Positions 8,650 through 17,110 of a DNA stretch of 64,000 nt are shown piece after piece. Under the pieces are notes generated by a model. The model made no database searches. It was not told where the DNA came from and worked only from the letters and a program-made list of their open reading frames with translations. Location of the stretch: positions 1 through 64,000 of the forward strand of contig JAFXFM010000013.1 of the NCBI GenBank assembly GCA_017520545.1, written 5' to 3'. The translations under genes and the position numbers were made by a program. This stretch comes from Alistipes sp. Lineage in GTDB: Bacteria > Bacteroidota > Bacteroidia > Bacteroidales > Rikenellaceae. Position 1 is the first letter of the stretch; every line of letters begins with the position of its first letter.

Positions 8650-10950
8650 ATGCAAGAGAATTTAGTAATTGTAGAGTCCCCCGCGAAGGCGAAGACCATC
8701 GAGAAGTTTCTGGGCAAGGAGTTTGTCGTAAAATCGAGTTTTGGTCATATCCGCGACCTTCCGAAGAAGGAACTCAGCATTGATATCGAAAGTGGGTTTG
8801 TTCCCACATACGAGATACCAAAAGAGAAGAGCAAACTTGTAGCCGATTTATCGAAGGCGGCAGCATCGGCGAAGACCGTTTGGTTGGCAAGCGATGAGGA
8901 TCGCGAGGGAGAGGCTATTGCCTGGCACTTGACCGAGGTATTGGGTTTGTCGTTGGAGAATACCAAGCGAATTGTATTTCACGAAATTACCAAGAATGCG
9001 ATTTTGCACGCTATCGAGCACCCGCGCAAGGTAGATATGAATCTTGTAAATGCGCAGCAGGCTCGTCGCGTTTTGGATCGTATCGTAGGCTTTGAGTTAT
9101 CGCCGATTTTGTGGAAGAAGGTGCGTCCGGCACTCTCGGCAGGTCGTGTGCAGAGTGTGGCGGTACGATTGATTGTGGAGCGCGAGCGCGAGATTATAAA
9201 CTTTAAAGACACATCGTCGTATCGTGTTGTTGCGCAGTTCTATCCTGCGGGCGATACCTCGAAAACGCTGTTCAAGGCGGAGTACTCGGAGCGTTTCGCT
9301 ACGAAGGAGGAGGCTTTGGCTATGTTGGAGCGTTGCAAAACGGCAACTTTCACGGTCGAGGGCAGCGAGATGAAGCCATCGAAGCGCTATCCTGCACCTC
9401 CATTTACCACTTCGACTTTGCAGCAGGAGGCAGGTCGTAAGTTCTCGATGTCGGTGTCGCAGACTATGTCTGTAGCGCAGAAGTTGTACGAGCGAGGTTT
9501 GATTACCTATATGCGTACCGACTCGGTAAATCTCTCAGACTTGGCTCTCAATGCCTGCAAGAAGGAGATTTGCGAGATGTTCGGCGAGAAGTATTCGGCT
9601 CGTCGCAACTACACCACAAGTAGCAAGGGTGCACAGGAGGCTCACGAGGCTATCCGTCCTACCTACATAAACAACCATACGATTGAGGGCACAGCTGCCG
9701 AAAAACGACTCTACGAGTTGATTTGGAAGCGTACCGTTGCCTCGCAAATGGTGGCTGCCGATATCAATCGAACAACCATTACAATCGATATGTCGGGAAG
9801 TGCCGAGAAGTTTGTCGCAACGGGTGAGGTTGTTACCTTCGACGGATTCTTGCACCTCTACTCCGAGTCGCACGATGAGGAGCCGACAGAGCAGAGCGAA
9901 GGTGCTATCTTGCCGGCTCTGGCAGATGGTACGCCGCTTTTGGCACAGACAATTACCGCCACCGAGCGACACGCTGTTCCGCCTATGCGTTTTAGCGAGC
10001 CACTGCTCGTAAAGCGATTGGAGGAGTTGGGCATCGGTCGCCCTTCGACCTACGCCCCTACCATCTCGACAATCATCACTCGTGGCTACGTAGAGAAGAG
10101 TAATAAGCCGGCGCAGAAACGTCCTTATACGCTCCTTGCGTTGAAGGGCTCGAATATCACGGAGAAGGTCGCCTTGGAGAACTTTGGCGCAGAGAAGAGT
10201 CGTTTGGCTCCAACCGATATCGGTATGGTTGTGAACGACTACTTAGAGCAGAATTTCGGTATTGTTATGGACTATAACTTCACTGCCAAGGTGGAGAAGG
10301 AGTTCGACCGTATTGCTGACGGAGAGCAGGGCTGGAATACTATGATTGGTGAGTTCTATGACTCGTTCCATTTGCTCGTTGATAAGGCGATTACCACACA
10401 GGTAGAGAAGAATACACAGGTGCGAGTGCTTGGTGTAGATCCACAGTCGGGACACCTTGTAAAGGCTCGTATTGGTCGCTTCGGACCTATGGTTGAGATA
10501 GAGAGCAACGACGGCGAGAAACCTCGTTTTGCATCGCTCAAAAAGGGACAACTCATCGAGGCTATTTCCCTCGAAGAGGCGTTGTCGCTCTTCGCTTTGC
10601 CACGCACGCTCGGCAAGTACGAGGAGCAGGACGTTATTGTCGGCATAGGCAAGTTCGGTTCGTATGTCCGCTATGGCAACAATTTCGCATCGTTGGCAAA
10701 GTCCGACGATCCATACAATTTGACTTACGAGCGTGCATTGGAGTTGATAGAGTCGCAGAAGAGGAGTGCTACGGCAGCTGCTACACCTATTAAGACCTTT
10801 GCCGAGGATGCCGATATGGCGGTCAAAAATGGTCGCTATGGCGCCTATATCGCTTACAAGGGCAAGAACTATCGTATTCCACGTGGCAAGAAGGCTGATT
10901 TGCTTACCTATGCAGAGTGTCTAAATATCGTAAATACAACAAAAAAATAG
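8650..10950 (+). CDS. topA: DNA topoisomerase I
   Basis: A type IA topoisomerase of 766 residues that relaxes negative supercoils. The TOPRIM domain is at the N-terminus (VIVESPAKAKTIEKFLG, later SDEDREGEAIAWHL with the metal-binding acidic residues). The active-site tyrosine lies in GLITYMRTDSVNLS at about residue 300. The C-terminal third carries topoisomerase C-terminal repeat modules (RIGRFGPMVEI, GIGKFGSYVRYG, NGRYGAYIAYKG) in place of the zinc fingers of E. coli TopA, as is usual in this phylum. The ATG at 8650 gives MQENLVIVESPAK. The open frame from 8617 adds 11 unlikely residues. Confidence 0.97.
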   Translation: MQENLVIVESPAKAKTIEKFLGKEFVVKSSFGHIRDLPKKELSIDIESGFVPTYEIPKEKSKLVADLSKAAASAKTVWLASDEDREGEAIAWHLTEVLGLSLENTKRIVFHEITKNAILHAIEHPRKVDMNLVNAQQARRVLDRIVGFELSPILWKKVRPALSAGRVQSVAVRLIVEREREIINFKDTSSYRVVAQFYPAGDTSKTLFKAEYSERFATKEEALAMLERCKTATFTVEGSEMKPSKRYPAPPFTTSTLQQEAGRKFSMSVSQTMSVAQKLYERGLITYMRTDSVNLSDLALNACKKEICEMFGEKYSARRNYTTSSKGAQEAHEAIRPTYINNHTIEGTAAEKRLYELIWKRTVASQMVAADINRTTITIDMSGSAEKFVATGEVVTFDGFLHLYSESHDEEPTEQSEGAILPALADGTPLLAQTITATERHAVPPMRFSEPLLVKRLEELGIGRPSTYAPTISTIITRGYVEKSNKPAQKRPYTLLALKGSNITEKVALENFGAEKSRLAPTDIGMVVNDYLEQNFGIVMDYNFTAKVEKEFDRIADGEQGWNTMIGEFYDSFHLLVDKAITTQVEKNTQVRVLGVDPQSGHLVKARIGRFGPMVEIESNDGEKPRFASLKKGQLIEAISLEEALSLFALPRTLGKYEEQDVIVGIGKFGSYVRYGNNFASLAKSDDPYNLTYERALELIESQKRSATAAATPIKTFAEDADMAVKNGRYGAYIAYKGKNYRIPRGKKADLLTYAECLNIVNTTKK

Positions 10951-10956
10951 AGAAAA

Positions 10957-12132
10957 ATGAAGAGATTTATCACTGTATTATTCGTGTGTGTAGCCGTTGT
11001 CGTATCGGCTTCGGCTCAAGAGGGCTATAAGTTTACAGATGGTAAGCTTGTTAAGACTACTTCGGTAAAGAATCAGTTCCGCAGCGGTACTTGCTGGTGT
11101 TTCTCGGCGTTGTCGTTCTTGGAGAACGAGATTATGCGTGCCGGCGGCGAGGAGATGGATTTGTCGGAGATGTGGATTGTTCGCAATATCTACTTCGAGA
11201 AGGCGGTGAAGTATGTTCGTCTGCACGGACACCTCAATATGGCTGTCGGTGGAGCATTCCACGACGTAACCAAGGGTATCGAGAAGTATGGTATCGTACC
11301 ACAAGAGGTCTACGAGGGCTTGAACTACGGAACGGATAAGCCTGTATTTGGCGAGATTGATGCCATTTTGAAGGCGTATGTCGAGGCTGTGGTAAAGAAC
11401 AAAAATCGCAAACTCTCCACAGCGTGGAAAGATGGTCTGAATGCCATTCTCGACACCTATTTTGGCAAGATGCCCGAGAAATTCACTTGGAAGGGTAAGG
11501 AGTATACTCCGCACTCGTTTGCTGAGTCGTTGCCTATTAAGATGTCGGACTATGTGTTCGTAACCTCATATACCCACCACCCATTCTACGAGCAGTATAT
11601 CGTGGAGGTGCCCGATAACTGGATGTGGGAGACGGCGTACAATGTACCACTTGGCGAGTTGATGCAGATTGTGGATAACGCACTTGCTAACGACTATTCG
11701 GTAGGCTGGGCAGCCGACGTTTCGGAGAAGGGCTTCCATCGCACCAAGGCGATAGGTGTCATTCCGGAGGATAATATCGAGAGTATGAGTGGTACTGAGG
11801 CGGAGCGTTGGGGACGCCTTTCGGAGCAGGAGCGTGCACGAGAGCTGTATAGTTTTGATAAGCCTGTGCAAGAGAAGAAAATCACGCAGGAGATGCGTCA
11901 GGAGGCGTTCGACAACTACGAAAATACCGATGATCACGGTATGGTTATTATTGGTACGGCAACCGACCAGAAAGGCAATCCATTCTACAAGGTAAAGAAC
12001 TCGTGGGATGTACGTCCTCCATACGATGGCTACTACTACTTCTCGCGTCCATACGTCGAGTACAAGACGATGGAGATTATGGTAAATAAGAATGCCATAC
12101 CAAAGGCTATTCGCAAGAAAATGGGGTTATAA
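10957..12132 (+). CDS. Exported C1-family cysteine peptidase (PepC/bleomycin hydrolase-like)
   Basis: A peptidase of 391 residues with a cleavable signal peptide (first 20 residues ending SASA/Q). The papain-fold active site is visible: cysteine 46 in FRSGTCWCFSALSFLENE, the histidine in DDHGMVIIG near residue 328, and the asparagine in YKVKNSWD. The arrangement resembles aminopeptidase C/bleomycin hydrolase, but the protein is exported, unlike cytosolic PepC. It starts six bases after topA, so it can be read from the same transcript, and it is followed by hairpins at 12131-12373. A role in periplasmic peptide breakdown is inferred. Confidence 0.88.
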   Translation: MKRFITVLFVCVAVVVSASAQEGYKFTDGKLVKTTSVKNQFRSGTCWCFSALSFLENEIMRAGGEEMDLSEMWIVRNIYFEKAVKYVRLHGHLNMAVGGAFHDVTKGIEKYGIVPQEVYEGLNYGTDKPVFGEIDAILKAYVEAVVKNKNRKLSTAWKDGLNAILDTYFGKMPEKFTWKGKEYTPHSFAESLPIKMSDYVFVTSYTHHPFYEQYIVEVPDNWMWETAYNVPLGELMQIVDNALANDYSVGWAADVSEKGFHRTKAIGVIPEDNIESMSGTEAERWGRLSEQERARELYSFDKPVQEKKITQEMRQEAFDNYENTDDHGMVIIGTATDQKGNPFYKVKNSWDVRPPYDGYYYFSRPYVEYKTMEIMVNKNAIPKAIRKKMGL

Positions 12133-12253
12133 AATCGTTCTGATTGGCTATTTTTGCACCTTACTTGCGTCGTAAATGCTCACATACGCCCAAGTATGCT
12201 GCGCTTTCCGCCACTGTGTAACGCACAAAAATAGCCTAATCATTTACGATTTT
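12131..12253. repeat. Nested inverted-repeat intergenic element, copy A
   Basis: The outer arms (12131-12157 and 12223-12253) are imperfect inverted copies: AAAATCGT, then ATTGGCTATTTTTGC, answered by GCACAAAAATAGCCTAAT and ACGATTTT. At the centre lies a small palindrome CATAC-GCCCAA-GTATG at 12183-12198. The same core occurs at 29952-29967, and a variant at 20756-20770. It lies between convergent genes. It may act as a two-way terminator or be a small mobile or regulatory repeat. Confidence 0.6.
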
Positions 12254-12262
12254 AAAGTAGGG

Positions 12263-12284
12263 GAGGTTGCTGAAAAGTAACCTC
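12263..12284 (+). terminator. Hairpin, probable terminator of the C1 peptidase gene
   Basis: GAGGTTGCT and AGTAACCTC form a stem with a GAAA loop, followed by a T-rich stretch (TTATTATG). It is weaker than a classical terminator. Confidence 0.5.
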
Positions 12285-12341
12285 TTATTATGTCTCCTTT
12301 CAATGCCATTTTATCTTACAAAACATACGACTAACAGCAAT

Positions 12342-12373
12342 AAAAAATCGTGGCAAAACTGCCACGATTTTTT
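12342..12373. terminator. Bidirectional terminator between convergent genes
   Basis: A perfect 14-base stem, AAAAAATCGTGGCA with TGCCACGATTTTTT, closes on an AAAC loop. It works for both directions and sits just behind the GH2 gene on the - strand. Confidence 0.9.
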
Positions 12374-12390
12374 GCTGTCCCACGACTTTT

Positions 12391-15090
12391 CTATCTCTGC
12401 TCGCCGAACTCCGTTTGTTGCTTTTCGACCTCTTTGAGTCGCTCGGTATTCGCTGCGCTTATCGCCTTTTCGCGCTCAATGTCTGCATCGCTCTTTGCCG
12501 AAGCAGCCGAGAATGACGAGTCTGAGCCCGTAGGCAACTTCGCAGCCTCACTCTCCTTGTAAATCAACTTCTGCGTTGTAGGCTTGCTCTCAAATTCGAG
12601 AACGCCGCTGATAGGCATTTGCTGACCTTCGAAGAGAACCGATGCAGTGATGCGAATTTTGCCGGCTTTCAATGTTGATTGAACGAGGATAGGCGCTGTT
12701 CCCCACTTTACAGGTGCAGGGTTTGCCAACTCGCCGGCACCACCGAGAATACGACCTTCGCCCTCGATGTGGAACTTGATGTAATAGTTGTTCAATCGCT
12801 TGATGTTGCCTTCGCGGTCGGTTATAGCGGCCACTACGGTAGTAAAATCGGAACCGTTAGCTTCAAGGCTGTTACCTTCGTTGTCGAGCCACAACATAAC
12901 CTTCGAAGGGCGACGTGCAGGGCACACCTTATGTGTAGCGACAACCTCACCATTGATCAAACCCTCCGCAAGGAGATATACATCCTTCTGTCGTTTTTTC
13001 CAACTCAACGCCTTGTCGTCCATAAAGTTGTATACGTCCTTGAAGGTTATAATCGGTGAAGGCATACCTGCTTGCTCCTTAGGCTTGCGGTAGGTCCAAG
13101 TTTTACCGTTGGCATTGTAGGTCAGACGCACCTCGTCGCAGTTCGAATATACCGTTACGTCCTTTGGCGAGAATGGAGTCATCTCGTGTGCAATATAGAC
13201 CATAGGTCCCGTTTCGTATAGACGGTTCTCCTGCTTTACCGGCGGACGCTGTGCCATAAACATATAATAAGAGTATTTTGGCTGACGGAACACGTCTGCA
13301 AGACCTCCGTAGAATGGGTCAGGGTGATAGCCACGTTGGTGGTCGAACGAGTGCCACAAGCAACCTCCGATATGCGAATTTGAGAGTCGGTACAATACAT
13401 CGTAGCAGGTGCATTGGTAGGCAGGTTTTGCATAGTGTTCTGCTTGAACCAACATAGGAACCTCTCCCCAATTGCGAGCCACACGACTTGGCGAGTTGTG
13501 AGAGTTCCAATCATCGACATTGTCGCCCCATTCACGTGTGAAGTATGTTACATCGTCGCGTATAGCAAATTTTGGCTTCGAGTAGGTTGAACCCTCGCCC
13601 TCGGCAGGGTGGGCAAACTGAATAGGATAGACAATTGCAGATGCCGTACGCGCCTGCATATCATAGGCTGAGTAGGCGCCTTTGTAAGGGTACTCCTCGT
13701 TTATGTAGTGGTAGGCGTTCTCTGCAAACGATGCAGGGAAGCGAGTCTCGTTCAGCGTAGGTTCCCAGAACCACAACGAAGGGTGGTTGCGATCACGGCG
13801 AACAAGGTTGCGTATATCGCTATATACCGATTGTTCAAATAGTGGATCTTTATTCCAGAATTGCCAGCCCGGAACGTTGTCAATTACAAAGAGTCCCAGC
13901 TCGTCGCACGCATCCATAAATGCCGGGTCTTGCGGGCAGTGTGCATTGCGAATTACACGCAGACCGAGGTCGCGCAACTTCTTTGCATCGCGCCAATGTG
14001 CCGAGTTGGCTACGGCGTTGCCTACAACGGCAAAATCCTGATGGCGATTTGCTCCAATCAACGGTTCATCGTAGTGCTTGCCGTTGAGGAAGAAACCCTC
14101 TTTGCCCTTGAACTCTATCGAGCGAATACCGATGCGGCGACGGTAACCATCAACCACCTTGCCTTTCTGGTCGAGAACTCGTACGTAGAGATTGTATAGG
14201 GTAGGGGTGTCGGGTGTCCAGAGTTGTGGCTTCGCAACAGAGATTTTGCGCTCGAAACTTGCCGCTGTACCACTCTTTACGATAATACGGCTCTTTGCCT
14301 TCGTTACCAAATTGCCTTCGATGGTCTGAACTTCGTAAGCCAATGTACCCTTGAACGGAGCCTTATCCGCATTGCGGATGTGTGTTTTGAGAATTACATC
14401 TGCCGATGCTTCACTAACATTGTCGAATGCTACGAAAAGACCTCCACCGGCTTTTACGTTCTCGTAGTTAGGGTCGGTGATAAAGACGTTGTTGTGCGCC
14501 ACCAGCCAACAATCACGATAGATGCCTCCAAAGTAGGTGTAGTCCAATACTCGCTGTGCCTTGCCCGGAGGATAGCTCTTGTCGTCGCTATTATCTGCCC
14601 ATACGGCTACGATATTCTCGCCCGACCAATTTACCACCTCGGTAATGTCCACTACTACGGGCAGATAACCGCCAAAATGCTCGACAAGTTGCTTGCCATT
14701 CACGAATACCTTACTTTTGCCCATAATTGCCTCGAAGTGCAGGAATAGCTTTTTGCCTTCGAGCGCTTTGTCCAACTCGAAGTGCTTGCGATACCATACT
14801 ACACCTTGGTAGTTGATGCAACCACTCGCCTCGGTAGGCAGATATTCGGTGCCGTGTGGTAACGATACGACGCTCCACTTCGAGTCATCGAAGGTAATAG
14901 CCTCGGCATTTGCCACCTCGCCTTTGTGGTAACGCCACGCCGGATTCATCGAAAAGACCTCACGTGGGGAGTCATCAATGGCGTAGAAACCTGCGGTCGA
15001 AAATTGCGGTTGATACTCTGCTCTCACATTTGCAAATGGTGCAAGGAGAGCAAAAAACAAAATCGGTAAAATTTTAGTTGTTCTCATCAT
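12391..15090 (-). CDS. Exported glycoside hydrolase family 2 protein
   Basis: 899 residues with a signal peptide (MMRTTKILPILFFALLAPFA). The order is a jelly-roll sugar-binding domain (WYRKHFELDKALEGKKLFLHF), an immunoglobulin-like domain, and the TIM barrel with the GH2 marks: IGANRHQDFAVVGNA, the acid/base glutamate in EPTLNETRFP and the nucleophile glutamate in YFTREWGDN. A further Ig-like module follows, then a charged, probably coiled-coil tail of about 50 residues (IEREKAISAANTERLKEVEK) that is unusual. The substrate is not predictable; beta-galactosidase-like activity is one option. It follows the MmcQ gene by 16 bases and probably shares its promoter. Confidence 0.9.
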   Translation of the reverse strand: MMRTTKILPILFFALLAPFANVRAEYQPQFSTAGFYAIDDSPREVFSMNPAWRYHKGEVANAEAITFDDSKWSVVSLPHGTEYLPTEASGCINYQGVVWYRKHFELDKALEGKKLFLHFEAIMGKSKVFVNGKQLVEHFGGYLPVVVDITEVVNWSGENIVAVWADNSDDKSYPPGKAQRVLDYTYFGGIYRDCWLVAHNNVFITDPNYENVKAGGGLFVAFDNVSEASADVILKTHIRNADKAPFKGTLAYEVQTIEGNLVTKAKSRIIVKSGTAASFERKISVAKPQLWTPDTPTLYNLYVRVLDQKGKVVDGYRRRIGIRSIEFKGKEGFFLNGKHYDEPLIGANRHQDFAVVGNAVANSAHWRDAKKLRDLGLRVIRNAHCPQDPAFMDACDELGLFVIDNVPGWQFWNKDPLFEQSVYSDIRNLVRRDRNHPSLWFWEPTLNETRFPASFAENAYHYINEEYPYKGAYSAYDMQARTASAIVYPIQFAHPAEGEGSTYSKPKFAIRDDVTYFTREWGDNVDDWNSHNSPSRVARNWGEVPMLVQAEHYAKPAYQCTCYDVLYRLSNSHIGGCLWHSFDHQRGYHPDPFYGGLADVFRQPKYSYYMFMAQRPPVKQENRLYETGPMVYIAHEMTPFSPKDVTVYSNCDEVRLTYNANGKTWTYRKPKEQAGMPSPIITFKDVYNFMDDKALSWKKRQKDVYLLAEGLINGEVVATHKVCPARRPSKVMLWLDNEGNSLEANGSDFTTVVAAITDREGNIKRLNNYYIKFHIEGEGRILGGAGELANPAPVKWGTAPILVQSTLKAGKIRITASVLFEGQQMPISGVLEFESKPTTQKLIYKESEAAKLPTGSDSSFSAASAKSDADIEREKAISAANTERLKEVEKQQTEFGEQR

Positions 15091-15106
15091 ATTAAGTTAT
15101 TTGGTT

Positions 15107-15505
15107 CTATTCTATTGTCTCGGCATCTTCGATTTGCGCTTCACGTGCAACTGCCATAATCTCTTCGCGTAATGCCTTTGGGGTAACGTTCTCGCGAATT
15201 ACGGTGAGGTATGAGTGGCGAATTTCGCGCTCTACCACCTCGCGAGGTAACTGCTCGAAGTAGATGTCGTTCCAATGCTTTTTATTGAAATGCCAAGCCG
15301 GCGTGATAGCCGAGAGGTAGTTGTCGCGTAAAGCTATTGCGCGGTCGGGATTGCATTTCACCGCAATACGCTCGGCATACTCCAAAACGCAGCAAAGAAA
15401 CATCTTGCCACCAACCTTATAGACTACCGTGTCGTCGCCAAAGGGCTGACACTCCTCGACGAGAGGTAGCGAAACGATGTATTCTCGCAAATCGATAATA
15501 TCCAT
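15107..15505 (-). CDS. MmcQ/YjbR family protein
   Basis: 132 residues of the MmcQ/YjbR family (DUF419), a small CyaY-like fold thought to bind DNA. Family features are the N-terminal LREYIVSLPLVEECQPFGDDTVVYKVGGKMF, the CNPDRAIALRDNY segment and TPAWHFNKKHWNDIYF. The ATG at 15505 lies only four bases from the end of a good -7 box, so the mRNA is probably leaderless. A frame extension to 15520 would start inside the promoter. The biological role is not established. Confidence 0.88.
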   Translation of the reverse strand: MDIIDLREYIVSLPLVEECQPFGDDTVVYKVGGKMFLCCVLEYAERIAVKCNPDRAIALRDNYLSAITPAWHFNKKHWNDIYFEQLPREVVEREIRHSYLTVIRENVTPKALREEIMAVAREAQIEDAETIE

Positions 15506-15509
15506 AACC

Positions 15510-15540
15510 CAAAGGTACAAAAAAAACGGAAAACGACAAA
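15510..15540 (-). promoter_or_regulatory. Promoter of the MmcQ-GH2 transcription unit
   Basis: Read on the - strand, TTTG (15537-15540), 19 bases, then TACCTTTG (15510-15517) is a full Bacteroidota promoter. The -7 box ends four bases before the ATG at 15505. The -33 box lies in the loop of the terminator at 15522-15554. Confidence 0.75.
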
Positions 15541-15554
15541 GGTTTTCCGTTTTT
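15522..15554 (-). terminator. Terminator of the TPR gene
   Basis: AAAAACGGAAAAC pairs with GTTTTCCGTTTTT around a GACAAAG loop, 20 bases after the TPR gene stop. It overlaps the promoter of the next gene. Confidence 0.8.
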
Positions 15555-15574
15555 GTTTGTAAGGTGTGCGATTA

Positions 15575-16546
15575 CTACTTCTTCAATAGATCTGCCAAAG
15601 CCTTCTTTGCAGCCTCAACGTTCTTACCTGCGGTAACCTTCTTCAAGGCAGCCACAGCCTTTTCGCGGAGGAACTCGTTCTTGTTGCCGGTAGCGTTGTA
15701 CTGTACGTTGTAAGCAGCTCCTACATAGTAGTAGATAGCACTGCGCTCCTCGTCGGTAGTCTGTGCAGCAACAGCAGCCTCCTCCGATGCGATAACCTTG
15801 GCGTAGTCGCGCTTTGCGTAGTAAGCCTCGATGCGGAGCTTCTCTGCCAAAGCAGGGCTTGTAGCCTGCAACTTGTCGGCCATAGCGATAATTCCGTCCT
15901 GATCGCCCTCTTTCTGTAAGGTCGCAACCTTGTTGTTGGTGTAGAGAGCCTTGTTGGTCTGTGCCTTTGCGATTTGCTCAGCATACTTCTCGGCAGGCAT
16001 AGCGCAAACCTTTTCGTAGATTGCGATACCCTCCTCGTATTTGCCCAACTCGCAGTAGCAAGTAGCAAGGTTTACCGCCATATCGGCGTTACGAGGGTTA
16101 GCTGCATAACCCTTCTCGAATACCTCGGCAGCCTTTGCCCAATCCTTTGCATTGAACGCCTCGGCACCCTGAACCTGATAAACCTTTGCAAGAACGTGGT
16201 TTGCTCTCTGCTGTGCAGATGTGTTACCATACAACTCTGCAGTGTTGGCAGCCTTTGTCAAATACTCGATAGCCTTCTCGTAGTTCTTCTGCGATGCAGC
16301 CGAAACACCAACGCCCTGATAGCAAGCAGGGAGGTACTTCTTTGCAGTTGCTACGCAGTTCAATACTGCATTGTCCTGTGAGGTGGCGCCCTTCTCGATA
16401 ACGTTCTCGAGGAGAGTGATTGCTGTGTTGAAATCCTTTTTATTAACAGCAGCAGCAGCCTCGTTGAATTTTGCGATAACTTCGTCCTGTGCCGAAGCCA
16501 TACCTACGGCGAGGAGCGCAAACATAGTAACGAATAACTTTCTCAT
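15575..16546 (-). CDS. Exported tetratricopeptide-repeat protein
   Basis: 323 residues with a signal peptide (MRKLFVTMFALLAVGMASAQ, cut before DEV). Several TPR helices pairs follow, for example FNEAAAAVNKKDFNTAITLLE, ASQKNYEKAIEYLTKAA and ATCYCELGKYEEGIAIYEK with the preceding NPRNADMA. It probably serves as a periplasmic protein-interaction scaffold. The ATG at 16546 is chosen because it starts the signal peptide; the open frame to 16621 runs through the promoter. No enzyme domain is seen. Confidence 0.85.
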   Translation of the reverse strand: MRKLFVTMFALLAVGMASAQDEVIAKFNEAAAAVNKKDFNTAITLLENVIEKGATSQDNAVLNCVATAKKYLPACYQGVGVSAASQKNYEKAIEYLTKAANTAELYGNTSAQQRANHVLAKVYQVQGAEAFNAKDWAKAAEVFEKGYAANPRNADMAVNLATCYCELGKYEEGIAIYEKVCAMPAEKYAEQIAKAQTNKALYTNNKVATLQKEGDQDGIIAMADKLQATSPALAEKLRIEAYYAKRDYAKVIASEEAAVAAQTTDEERSAIYYYVGAAYNVQYNATGNKNEFLREKAVAALKKVTAGKNVEAAKKALADLLKK

Positions 16547-16590
16547 AATTTTATACTTTTTTTGTTTTTGAAAATGCCTTTTACAACCTG

Positions 16591-16622
16591 CAAAGGTAAA
16601 AAACTTATCGGAGTTTTGCAAA
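16591..16622 (-). promoter_or_regulatory. Promoter of the TPR gene
   Basis: Read on the - strand, TTTG (16619-16622), 20 bases and TACCTTTG (16591-16598) match the Bacteroidota consensus. It overlaps the 3' end of tadA. Confidence 0.75.
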
Positions 16623-17051
16623 AAAATCGGTCATAAGTCTTTCGCACTCTTCTCGAAGAATACCTGATGATACAACGGTGCGAGGGTGCAGGATATTGTC
16701 CGAAATGGTAGAAAACCCTCTTTTTGAGTCGGCTGCGCCATATACGATGCGCCCGATTTGGCTCCACGCCAAGGCTCCTGCGCACATCGGACAAGGCTCG
16801 ACGGTTACATATAGGGTGCAATCGTTGAGGTATTTTCCCCCGATGGTCGAAGCGGCTGCAGTTATCGCTTGCAACTCGGCGTGTGCGGTAACATCGGTCA
16901 ATGTCTCTACCAAATTGTGCCCCCGACCGACGATGCGACCGCCCGCTACAATAATGGCTCCGATGGGTACTTCGTCGGCTTCGAGTGCGAGTTTTGCCTC
17001 TTCTATCGCCAAACGCATATATTTTTCATCTTTTTCGCGCAATTCTTCCAT
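16605..17051 (-). CDS. tadA: tRNA-specific adenosine deaminase
   Basis: 148 residues of the cytidine/deoxycytidylate deaminase fold, converting A34 to inosine in tRNA-Arg(ACG). The zinc site is complete: histidine and glutamate in VTAHAELQAITAA and two cysteines in VEPCPMCAGALAWSQI. The motif RIVYGAADSKRGF follows. MEELREKDEKYMRLAIEEA is the natural start (17051). The frame continues to 17093 through the promoter. It is divergent from aspS. Confidence 0.93.
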   Translation of the reverse strand: MEELREKDEKYMRLAIEEAKLALEADEVPIGAIIVAGGRIVGRGHNLVETLTDVTAHAELQAITAAASTIGGKYLNDCTLYVTVEPCPMCAGALAWSQIGRIVYGAADSKRGFSTISDNILHPRTVVSSGILREECERLMTDFFAKLR

Positions 17052-17059
17052 ATTTTTTG

Positions 17060-17067
17060 TAACTTTG
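17060..17067 (+). promoter_or_regulatory. Promoter -7 box of aspS
   Basis: TAACTTTG lies 43 bases before the aspS ATG. No convincing -33 box is seen. Confidence 0.5.
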
Positions 17068-17082
17068 TGAGTTATTTGATGG

Positions 17083-17090
17083 CAAAGATA
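17083..17090 (-). promoter_or_regulatory. Promoter -7 box of tadA
   Basis: On the - strand TATCTTTG lies 31 bases before the tadA ATG at 17051. The two divergent transcripts overlap. Confidence 0.55.
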
Positions 17091-17110
17091 CAAAAATTAT
17101 ATACAAAACT